Below, in pieces: positions 1 through 5,975 of a DNA stretch of 9,245 nucleotides; within the stretch, counting starts at the first letter, position 1, and every line of letters starts with the position of its first letter. Position numbers and translations under genes: made by a program. Source of the stretch: an uncultured Blautia sp. Its GTDB lineage: Bacteria; Bacillota; Clostridia; Lachnospirales; Lachnospiraceae. The stretch covers positions 1 to 9,245 of the forward strand of contig CAAFRY010000033.1 in assembly GCA_900765525.1 (NCBI GenBank), in the 5' to 3' direction. A model generated the notes under the pieces. The model made no database searches. It saw only the letters and a list, made by a program, of their open reading frames with translations, and was not told the origin of the DNA.

Positions 1-193
1 CAATACTATAAAAAGGCACTTCATAATAAGTACACATATCTCGAAATTCTTTTTTGGTATTTTCTGAGGCATCCTCTGCTGTAATGACCAAAAAGGCTTT
101 GCCGGATTTTACGGCCTTCTCTACGGAAAAACCTCCGCTGACCACCTTCCCGGCTTTGGCCGCCAGCCCCAGAAGAGACAGCTCCTTACCCAT
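1..193 (-). CDS. ylxQ: YlxQ, L7Ae/L30e-family RNA-binding protein, C-terminus beyond window
   Basis: Partial gene: the start is present and the 3' end lies beyond base 1. I translated 64 codons from the ATG at 193-191. The protein begins MGKELSLLGLAAKAGKVVSG and continues through an FLVITAEDAS stretch, the characteristic L7Ae/L30e start (an LLGLA-KAGK helix followed by a G-rich turn and a hydrophobic strand). The family binds kink-turn RNA; YlxQ itself is a small accessory protein of the nusA-infB operon whose exact role is not settled. Its start codon overlaps the last codons of ylxR by 8 nt, so translation is probably coupled, and the Shine-Dalgarno sequence lies inside ylxR (GAGGAGAT just upstream). 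infB would be expected next to the left. Confidence 0.88.
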   Translation of the reverse strand, partial: MGKELSLLGLAAKAGKVVSGGFSVEKAVKSGKAFLVITAEDASENTKKEFRDMCTYYEVPFYSI

Positions 194-464
194 GTTTAAT
201 CTCCTCAAACTCCTTTTCCAGGTTTTCATAGACCTCTTTGGGAATAGCTGTCTTTAAAGAACGCTCCAGGCCTTTGCTTTTCATCGCCTTCTCCAGACAA
301 TCCCGGCTAAAGCACAGATAAGCGCCTCTTCCGTTCTTTCTGCCTGTGGCATCCAGGACGATTTCTTCCTCCTTGGTCTTTATCACCCTCATCATTTCTT
401 TTTTATTTTTCATTTCCCCGCAGCCAACGCATTTGCGCATGGGGAGCTTCCGCACTGCCGCCAT
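186..464 (-). CDS. ylxR: YlxR/RnpM family RNA-binding protein (DUF448)
   Basis: A 92-residue basic protein, the usual length of the YlxR family. It begins MAAVRKLPMRKCVGCGEMKN with the family's CxxC (Cys12, Cys15), followed by a GRGAYLC motif (about 45-51) and SRDC (Cys56). The cysteines resemble a metal or structural knuckle. YlxR has recently been described as an RNase P modulator (RnpM) in Bacillus, which is family knowledge and not visible here. The ATG lies 9 nt after the nusA stop, with an AAGGTGAG ribosome site spanning the junction; the 3' end overlaps ylxQ by 8 nt. It is therefore an internal gene of the rimP-nusA operon and is presumably co-expressed with its neighbours. Confidence 0.93.
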   Translation of the reverse strand: MAAVRKLPMRKCVGCGEMKNKKEMMRVIKTKEEEIVLDATGRKNGRGAYLCFSRDCLEKAMKSKGLERSLKTAIPKEVYENLEKEFEEIKHG

Positions 465-473
465 ATTCTCACC

Positions 474-1631
474 TTATTCCTCAAAGGACTCGTCGAAGTG
501 CTGGGCGTTGCTGCTGTCCGGTATCTCGGCCTCAATTTCCTGCACTTCCTCGTAGCCCTCCTGGTATTCATTTTCATAAAATTCAAAATCACCGGATTCT
601 CTGGCCTGAGTCTCGCTCTTAATATCAATCTTAAATCCAGTAAGTCTTGCCGCCAATCTGGCGTTTTGGCCTTCCTTGCCGATAGCAAGGGAAAGCTGGA
701 AGTCCGGTACGATTACCATAGCATTTTTCTCTTCCGGGTCCGCCATAACGGAAATAACCTTGGCCGGACTTAAAGCATTCTCAATCAGGATAGCCGGATT
801 TTCACTCCAGTTGATAATATCAATCTTCTCGCCCCTTAATTCTTCCACAATGGAATTTACCCTGGCACCGTTCATACCTACACAGGCACCTACCGGGTCT
901 ACGTCACTGTCATTGCTCCATACGGCAATCTTCGTACGGGAACCGGCTTCTCTGGCAATACTCTTAATCTCCACTGTGCCGTCCTTCACCTCAGTAACTT
1001 CTGCCTCAAACAGACGCTTTACCAGCTCAGGATGTGTTCTGGAAACCAGAATCTTAGGCCCCTTTGGGGTGTCTTTAACCTCTAAAATGTAAACCTTGAT
1101 TCTCTCTGTAGGACGGAACACCTCTGTTCTTACCTGCTCATTCTCTGTGAGAATGGCATCTGCCTTACCAAGATTAATGCTGTAATTTCTTCCCATGTTT
1201 CTCTGGACAATACCGGTGACCACGTCCTTTTCCTTGGCGTAGTATTCATTGAAGATAACCTTTCTCTCTTCTTCACGGATTTTCTGCAGAATCACATTTT
1301 TTGCATTCTGGGTAGCAATTCTTCCGAACTCTCTGGACTTAATCTCCACATTTACCACATCATCTAAGTCATACTGGGGATTAATCATCTTTGCTTCCAC
1401 CAGACTGATTTCTGTCACAGGGTCCTGGACTTCTTCCACTACAAGCTTTTCTGCAAACACACCGAAATCGCAGGTATCCGGGTTAATATTTACCTTTACA
1501 TTATCCGCTTTTCCAAAATGGTTTTTACAGGCCTGTATAAGAGACTGTTCAATTGCCTCTAAAAGGGTATTCTTGCTGATAGATTTTTCCTTTTCCAGAA
1601 TATCCAATGCTTCAAGTAACTCTGTGTTCAT
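474..1631 (-). CDS. nusA: Transcription elongation/termination factor NusA
   Basis: NusA binds RNA polymerase near the RNA exit channel and promotes pausing, hairpin folding and intrinsic termination. The chosen start is the ATG at 1631, giving 385 residues beginning MNTELLEALDILEKEKS; an AGGAGG sits about 9-10 nt upstream. A longer in-frame reading to 1670 lacks a ribosome site and runs into rimP. Domain order: N-terminal polymerase-binding domain (1 to about 125), S1 domain (about 130-200), KH1 (GACVGMNGARV, about 245-255) and KH2 (IGKEGQNARLAARLTG, about 320-335). After KH2 there is only a short acidic tail of about 38 residues rich in Glu and Asp. The proteobacterial C-terminal repeats are absent, as is normal for Firmicutes. 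It lies 28 nt after rimP. Confidence 0.97.
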   Translation of the reverse strand: MNTELLEALDILEKEKSISKNTLLEAIEQSLIQACKNHFGKADNVKVNINPDTCDFGVFAEKLVVEEVQDPVTEISLVEAKMINPQYDLDDVVNVEIKSREFGRIATQNAKNVILQKIREEERKVIFNEYYAKEKDVVTGIVQRNMGRNYSINLGKADAILTENEQVRTEVFRPTERIKVYILEVKDTPKGPKILVSRTHPELVKRLFEAEVTEVKDGTVEIKSIAREAGSRTKIAVWSNDSDVDPVGACVGMNGARVNSIVEELRGEKIDIINWSENPAILIENALSPAKVISVMADPEEKNAMVIVPDFQLSLAIGKEGQNARLAARLTGFKIDIKSETQARESGDFEFYENEYQEGYEEVQEIEAEIPDSSNAQHFDESFEE

Positions 1632-1659
1632 AACTTTTTTTCCTCCTAATCTGAAACTG

Positions 1660-2124
1660 TTAAAAATCAAAGGCCAGGCGAATCAGGGCGATGTCTGACT
1701 TCTGAAAAGTCATCTCCCCGCCTTCACAGTCAATGGTCACACTGTTTTCATCATATGCGGTCAAGATACCGTAAAATTCCTTTTCCCGGTTTATGGGGCG
1801 GTAGGTTCTGATTTCCAGTTCCTTTCCCATGCTGCGCTTATAATCTTTTTCCTTTTTCAAAGGCCTTCCAAGTCCCGGTGAGCTGACCTCCATAATGTAA
1901 GCTTCCTCTATAAAGTCTTCCTCATCCAGTCTGTCGGAAAATTCTCTGCTGACTGTCTCACAGTCATCCACGGTAATTCCTTCCGGCTTATCAATATAGG
2001 CCCTGAGATAAAAGGTGCCTCCCTCTTTCACATACTCCACATCCACCAGCTCAAAAGCATATTTTTCTACAATGGGAGTAATAAGGGCTTCCGCCTTCTG
2101 TTCATATATTTCCTTTTTACTCAA
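1660..2124 (-). CDS. rimP: Ribosome maturation factor RimP, TTG start
   Basis: RimP assists late 30S ribosomal subunit assembly. From the TTG at 2124 the product is 154 residues, the usual RimP length, reading (M)SKKEIYEQKAEALITPIVE. The N-terminal alpha/beta domain has FELVDVEYVKEGG and LRAYIDKPEGITVDDC (about 24-55). Family motifs SREFSDRLDEED and EVSSPGLGRPLK follow, then a C-terminal SH3-like domain ending LIRLAFDF. The frame is open upstream to a GTG at 2178, but that GTG lies inside the leader hairpin and adds 18 non-family residues. TTG is favoured because AAGGTGAGG lies immediately upstream; a GTG inside that element (2133-2131) is a weaker alternative. It is the first gene of the rimP-nusA-ylxR-ylxQ operon. 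Confidence 0.93.
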   Translation of the reverse strand: MSKKEIYEQKAEALITPIVEKYAFELVDVEYVKEGGTFYLRAYIDKPEGITVDDCETVSREFSDRLDEEDFIEEAYIMEVSSPGLGRPLKKEKDYKRSMGKELEIRTYRPINREKEFYGILTAYDENSVTIDCEGGEMTFQKSDIALIRLAFDF

Positions 2125-2140
2125 TATCCTCACCTTCTTT
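2124..2140 (-). promoter_or_regulatory. rimP ribosome binding site with TTG start
   Basis: On the minus strand AGAAGGTGAGG precedes TTG-AGT-AAA-AAG. No ATG exists in the frame near the conserved N-terminus, so this purine-rich element decides the start. The spacing from AAGG to TTG is about 8 nt. Confidence 0.6.
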
Positions 2141-2155
2141 CTCTGTATACAAACG

Positions 2156-2184
2156 ATAAGAGTGGACCGCCGGCCCACTCTTAT
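2156..2184 (-). promoter_or_regulatory. rimP leader hairpin, candidate NusA-sensitive attenuator
   Basis: A near-perfect hairpin: ATAAGAGTGG (arm 2175-2184 read on the minus strand) pairs with CCACTCTTAT (2156-2165), and the stem extends inward by one G-U and two G-C pairs to leave a 3-nt GGC loop. The minus-strand RNA then continues CGUUUGUAUAC, a broken and poor U-tract. A strong stem with a weak U-tract is what NusA-dependent terminators look like, and Bacillus NusA is known to autoregulate by termination in the leader of this same operon. The functional reading is by analogy; the hairpin itself is plain. It sits between a candidate promoter and the rimP start. Confidence 0.6.
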
Positions 2185-2211
2185 GCTAAAATAACTATCA
2201 TGTTCTTTTTA

Positions 2212-2240
2212 AGAATATCACTATTTTTCAAAAGTTTCAA
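2212..2240 (-). promoter_or_regulatory. Candidate promoter of the rimP-nusA operon
   Basis: Read leftwards, TTGAAA (2240-2235) is followed by 17 nt and TATTCT (2217-2212), the latter preceded by TGA as an extended -10. Transcription would begin near 2205, giving a leader of about 80 nt that contains the 2156-2184 hairpin. The -10 matches only four of six consensus bases, so this is the best candidate in the gap and not a certain site. Confidence 0.42.
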
Positions 2241-2278
2241 GCCCTTTTTCCCGGCTTTTCCATTGGTTTTTGTAAAAT

Positions 2279-2311
2279 GTCACTGTCTACTCGTATCTCG
2301 TAAACAGTAAC
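2279..2311 (-). terminator. Hairpin with two G-U pairs, candidate operon terminator
   Basis: On the minus strand GTTACTGTTTAC (2311-2300) pairs with GTAGACAGTGAC (2290-2279), 12 pairs including two G-U wobbles, around a 9-nt loop. Both wobbles are G-U in the minus-strand RNA and would be A-C mismatches in the plus-strand RNA, so the structure is selective for leftward transcripts. The sequence ATTTTAC follows, a short U-tract. It lies about 150 nt past the lipoprotein stop and would end the operon. The weak U-tract lowers confidence; it might also be a dispersed repeat. Confidence 0.42.
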
Positions 2312-2378
2312 ATTCGCAGGCCCATTTAAAGTTTTACTTTGCAAAAAGAGCCTGCTCACACCTGAATCATGTTCTTAC

Positions 2379-2405
2379 GCAGCCCGACAGCAAGTGTCTG
2401 GCTGC
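2379..2405. other. Imperfect hairpin in the gap after the lipoprotein gene
   Basis: GCAGCC (2379-2384) pairs with GGCTGC (2400-2405), and GACA (2386-2389) with TGTC (2395-2398), around a GCAAG loop with one internal mismatch. There is no U-tract on either side, so it is not an obvious terminator; an RNA 3'-end stabiliser or a repeat remnant is possible. The rest of 2312-2459 shows no gene. Confidence 0.4.
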
Positions 2406-2459
2406 TGTAATATCCTGTCTTATAACTCTTATGGTACTGCCGAAACTATAACAGAAAGG

Positions 2460-3686
2460 CTACTGCCATGATACAATCAACAGATTGTCGCTGCCTCCGT
2501 AATAGGTCTGCCATCCGAAGGATTCTCCCGGCGCCACTGCATTGCTGTCCTGGACCGCTTCCTCCACCAGACTGCCTTCCACTAAATCTCCGAGAGCCTC
2601 CTCATAAGCCTGGGCGTCTGCAAACTTCAACTCTGTCACAGCAGCATCTGTATTTAAATCTTCCAGCAGCACCTGGTAAATCTGTCCCCTGTCATAGGTC
2701 TGGTACCATCTGCCTCTGTTCTTATAATAATTATAGCTGTCATCCTCACAAGCAGGAAGGGGAATAGTTTCATCCGGCTGGTGTGTAGATTCCAGTTCCT
2801 GGCTGCTGCAGCACAGATAGCTGTAAGAGATGTAGGCGTCCTGCTCCTGAGGATTCAGATATCCGGGATTTCCCCAGGTAACGTCCATGTAATAATACTG
2901 TTCCCCAATCTTTACCAGATTCCAGGCATGGCTGGATGTTTCATCTCCTGTTACGGTTCCCGTGACAAGGGTGCAAAAAATCCCCATTTTATTCAGAAGA
3001 TACTGAGCTGCCTTGGCATATCCCATACAAACAGTCCTGCCTTCCAGAAACACACTTCGGATATTCTGGTTCTGCGGACTGTCAGACTGATATTCCACCT
3101 GCTGAATCAGAATCTCATAAACTGCCTTTATCTTCTCATAAGTGTCTGCCTGGGCTGGTATGGAGGCAATCCATTCCTGAGCCTTGGTCTCTATCTGCGC
3201 CTGCAATGCATGGGCTTCCTCCTGTCCGACCTGATACTGGGGCTGTACCTCCAGATTCTGAATCTTCCCTCCCGGAAGCTCCTGGTAAGTATAGCTGCTG
3301 GTACCATCCACCCAGAAATACTCCGGATGGTCTACCAGAAGTACCTTCATTACTTTCTCCAACTGCTCCTCTGTCAGAGCGGCCACCGGTATATTTTCCT
3401 GAAAATCCTGGATACCCTGGGCCAACTGCCGGTAAACTTTCTGTTCTTCCTCCCCCAGAGAGCTGTACCCGTAATACAGCTCTTCCTCATTGGTGTTTAT
3501 GTCTCTTTCTTCTGTCTGCGCCATAACAGCCTGGCCACTCTGCACTTGTTCCTCACTGGCATCCAGCAATTCTTTTGCAGCTCCTGTTATAGACCGGAGC
3601 TTTCCCTGGGCTTCCTCCAGGCCGCAGCCTGTACAGCCCAGAATCAGGGCTATACTCATCATCCATGCAAGACATCTCTTCTTAAT
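2460..3686 (-). CDS. Transglutaminase-fold lipoprotein of unknown substrate
   Basis: An exported protein of about 408 residues. From GTG at 3695 (numbering used here) the N-terminus is basic KIKKRC, then a hydrophobic stretch AWMMSIALILGCTGCG with lipobox-like ILGC (Cys21; Cys24 is an alternative), a Sec/lipoprotein signal. The middle holds a transglutaminase-like cysteine-protease fold: VCMGYAKA (Cys223), SSHAWNLV (His256) and YYMDVTWG (Asp271) form an intact Cys-His-Asp triad. The region before it (about 25-215) is acidic and helical; the last 120 residues match nothing I recognise. Such proteins usually act on cell-surface polypeptides or peptidoglycan; the substrate cannot be told. The start is ambiguous: the GTG touches the AAAGGAG, while the ATT at 3686-3684 has ideal 8-nt spacing. 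It lies 26 nt after parC and is probably the last gene of that operon. Confidence 0.85.
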   Translation of the reverse strand: MKKRCLAWMMSIALILGCTGCGLEEAQGKLRSITGAAKELLDASEEQVQSGQAVMAQTEERDINTNEEELYYGYSSLGEEEQKVYRQLAQGIQDFQENIPVAALTEEQLEKVMKVLLVDHPEYFWVDGTSSYTYQELPGGKIQNLEVQPQYQVGQEEAHALQAQIETKAQEWIASIPAQADTYEKIKAVYEILIQQVEYQSDSPQNQNIRSVFLEGRTVCMGYAKAAQYLLNKMGIFCTLVTGTVTGDETSSHAWNLVKIGEQYYYMDVTWGNPGYLNPQEQDAYISYSYLCCSSQELESTHQPDETIPLPACEDDSYNYYKNRGRWYQTYDRGQIYQVLLEDLNTDAAVTELKFADAQAYEEALGDLVEGSLVEEAVQDSNAVAPGESFGWQTYYGGSDNLLIVSWQ

Positions 3687-3704
3687 TTTAAACACTCCTT
3701 TTTC
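3684..3704 (-). promoter_or_regulatory. Ribosome binding site implying an ATT start
   Basis: The minus strand reads AAAAAGGAG-TGTTTAAA-ATT-AAG-AAG. The Shine-Dalgarno AAGGAG is directly abutted by the only nearby conventional start (GTG, spacing about zero), whereas ATT lies at the optimal distance and gives a standard lipoprotein signal start, (M)KKRC. The in-frame ATGs further on have no ribosome site and would lose the basic signal region. Confidence 0.45.
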
Positions 3705-3712
3705 CGGTTAAT

Positions 3713-5962
3713 CTAGACTCTCACCTTAGTACCTTTAGTATCCCGTTTTCCCAGCTTCAGCCGGTTCAGGGCCATTTCTTTCTCCTTATAGGTTATGGTG
3801 TACTCTATCCTGTTCTCCAGCATATAGGCATGTTCTACCTGGTCCTTGGCTCCTAATCGTATTCCTCTCACACCCAGAGCGTTTTTCTTCTTTTGGGGCA
3901 CCTCGCTCTTCAGGAATTTCAAGAAATAGCCTTCCTTGGTCTGAAGAACCACATGCTCCATGTTCCCTGCCGGCTGCACCATCACAACCCGGTCTTCCTC
4001 TGCCAGCTTAGTAGCTGCGATAGTTCTCTTGGATACATCGAACTCACTGCCCTCCACCAGCTTCAGCATACCTGTTGCTGTGACAAAGCACAGCTCTTCC
4101 TCTTTTATCTGAGACACCGGGGCTACCAGCACAATCTGCTCTTTCTGGCTGTCATAATTGCTCACATTGTCAATAGGGGTTCCCTTATCCCGGAATTTTC
4201 CGAAAGGCAGGTCCGCCGTCTTCAGCAGGTGCATCCTTCCCGTGTCAGTAAACACACAAATTCTGTCTGTATTCATACAGGCAAACACATATTTATTCTC
4301 AGCTTCTGCGCTTTCCCGGTTTCTCTCATAAATTCCCGGGTCAACAGTTCTGGCATAGCCAAACCTGTCCATAAGGAACACAACCGGCAGCTCTTCCGCT
4401 TTTTTCTCTTCGTAGACAATGGCAGCCGCATTCTCCACTGCTGTCAGCCTGGGTTTTGCATATTCTTTTTTAATACTCTGCAAATCCTTAATGATTACTG
4501 CTGCCATGGAATCATAGTTATTCAAAATATCTTCATATCTGGCAATCTTTTTCAGGGTCTCTTCATGCTCCGCCATCAGGGTCTGGATTTCCAGGCCAAT
4601 AAGCTTATATAGCCGCATATCCAAAATAGCGGTGGCCTGCCGCTCTGTAAAGTGAAGCTTGGAAGCCTGGCGCTGACTGGTCTTTGTTTTGAACCGGATA
4701 CCTTCCGTAACACCGTTTATCAGACAATTCTTAACCTGCTCCCGACTCTTGCTACCTCTCAGAATTTCGATAATCAGGTCAATGACATTACAAGCCTCTA
4801 TAAGTCCCTCCTGAATCTCCTGATTCTCCCTCTCCTTTTTCAAAAGGCTGGAATACTTTCTGGTGGCAATGTCAAACTGGAAATCCACATGGTACTCAAT
4901 GATTTTCTTCAGACCCAGAGTTTCCGGCCTTCCATCTGCCACAGCCAGCATATTCACCCCGAAAGTATCCTCTAATCTGGTCTTCTTGTAAAGCATATTC
5001 GTAAGATTTTCTACATCCGCACCTTTTTTCAGCTCCAGTACAATGCGGATTCCCTCTTTGGAAGACTGGTTGGATATATCCACTATATCGGTAGTTTTCT
5101 TAGTCTCCACCAGAGCCGCCACATCATTTAAAAATTTTCCGATATTGGCACCCAGCATGGTGTAAGGTATTTCCTTGATAACCAGAAGGGTTCTGCCGTT
5201 TTTCCCTTTCTCTGTCTCCACCTTTCCTCTGAGTTTCACCTTGCCGGCTCCTGACTCATAGATGGAAAGCAAATCATCTTTATTTACAATAATTCCCCCT
5301 GTAGGGAAATCCGGACCCTGAATATACTGCATCAGCTCCCGGGTGGTAATGTCATTGTTTTTCATGTAGGCTATCACACCGTCCAGTACTTCCCCAAGAT
5401 TATGAGGAGGGATACTGGTGGCCATACCTACGGCAATGCCGTCCCCGCCGTTAATGAGCAAGTTTGGAATCCGTACCGGCAGCACAGAAGGCTCTTTCTC
5501 TGTCTCATCGAAATTAGGCACAAAATCTACCACATTCTTGTCCATGTCGCTTAAATAGACTTCCTGGGTGATTTTCTCCAGTCTGGCTTCTGTGTAACGC
5601 ATGGCCGCCGCTCCGTCTCCCTCAATGGAACCAAAATTACCGTGTCCGTCCACCAGGGGCAGCCCTTTCTTAAAATCCTGGGCCATCACCACCAGGGCCT
5701 CATAAATGGAACTGTCTCCGTGAGGATGGTATTTACCCATGGTATCTCCCACAATACGGGCACACTTTCTATAAGGCCTGTCATAACGGATACCCAGCTC
5801 ATACATATCATACAGGGTTCTTCTCTGCACCGGCTTCAAGCCGTCCCTCACATCCGGAAGAGCCCTGGAAATAATAACGCTCATTGCATAGTCGATATAG
5901 GACTTCTGCATAATCTCCGAATATTCTGTCCGAATGATATTTTCATAAATTCCTGCCGCCAT
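3713..5962 (-). CDS. parC: Type IIA topoisomerase subunit A, probably topoisomerase IV ParC
   Basis: The 749-residue subunit cuts and rejoins DNA and, with its partner subunit, relaxes and decatenates chromosomes. The N-terminal winged-helix domain has SRALPDVRDGLKPVQRR (about 32-48), KYHPHGDSSIYEALVVMAQD (77-96) and AAMRYTEARL, with active-site Arg122-Tyr123. The quinolone-pocket residues aligned with E. coli GyrA Ser83/Asp87 are Ser84 and Glu88, both of the usual sensitive type. A tower and coiled-coil region follows, then a beta-propeller domain from about residue 505. No gyrase GyrA-box (QRRGGKG-like) is seen, and the protein is shorter than typical GyrA (800 or more), so ParC is preferred; a second gyrase-like paralogue is the alternative. 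The ATG at 5962 follows AGGAGG by 6 nt, and that motif contains the parE stop codon. Confidence 0.9.
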   Translation of the reverse strand: MAAGIYENIIRTEYSEIMQKSYIDYAMSVIISRALPDVRDGLKPVQRRTLYDMYELGIRYDRPYRKCARIVGDTMGKYHPHGDSSIYEALVVMAQDFKKGLPLVDGHGNFGSIEGDGAAAMRYTEARLEKITQEVYLSDMDKNVVDFVPNFDETEKEPSVLPVRIPNLLINGGDGIAVGMATSIPPHNLGEVLDGVIAYMKNNDITTRELMQYIQGPDFPTGGIIVNKDDLLSIYESGAGKVKLRGKVETEKGKNGRTLLVIKEIPYTMLGANIGKFLNDVAALVETKKTTDIVDISNQSSKEGIRIVLELKKGADVENLTNMLYKKTRLEDTFGVNMLAVADGRPETLGLKKIIEYHVDFQFDIATRKYSSLLKKERENQEIQEGLIEACNVIDLIIEILRGSKSREQVKNCLINGVTEGIRFKTKTSQRQASKLHFTERQATAILDMRLYKLIGLEIQTLMAEHEETLKKIARYEDILNNYDSMAAVIIKDLQSIKKEYAKPRLTAVENAAAIVYEEKKAEELPVVFLMDRFGYARTVDPGIYERNRESAEAENKYVFACMNTDRICVFTDTGRMHLLKTADLPFGKFRDKGTPIDNVSNYDSQKEQIVLVAPVSQIKEEELCFVTATGMLKLVEGSEFDVSKRTIAATKLAEEDRVVMVQPAGNMEHVVLQTKEGYFLKFLKSEVPQKKKNALGVRGIRLGAKDQVEHAYMLENRIEYTITYKEKEMALNRLKLGKRDTKGTKVRV

Positions 5963-5975
5963 GTGGCACCTCCTA
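5963..5975 (-). promoter_or_regulatory. parC ribosome site containing the parE stop codon
   Basis: The minus strand reads ATT-TAG-GAGGTGCCAC-ATG. The TAG that ends parE is part of the TAGGAGG that starts parC, so terminating ribosomes sit on the next initiation site. This favours equal production of the two subunits of an A2B2 enzyme. Confidence 0.8.

Noticed and set aside
2125..2178. Extended rimP start at GTG 2178
   Set aside because: It begins inside the leader hairpin and adds 18 residues not seen in RimP, while a ribosome site sits right before the TTG at 2124.
2197..2377. ATCATGTTCTT occurring twice (2198 and 2367 areas)
   Set aside because: The shared word is too short, with no further similarity around it, and may well be chance.
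2781..3716. Open plus-strand frame of 311 codons opposite the lipoprotein gene
   Set aside because: It has no ribosome site or recognisable domain and its composition mirrors the opposite strand, which encodes an intact transglutaminase triad and signal peptide. It is a shadow frame.
3893..4612. Open plus-strand frame of 239 codons opposite parC
   Set aside because: It is antisense to a conserved topoisomerase region, without a start signal or family features.
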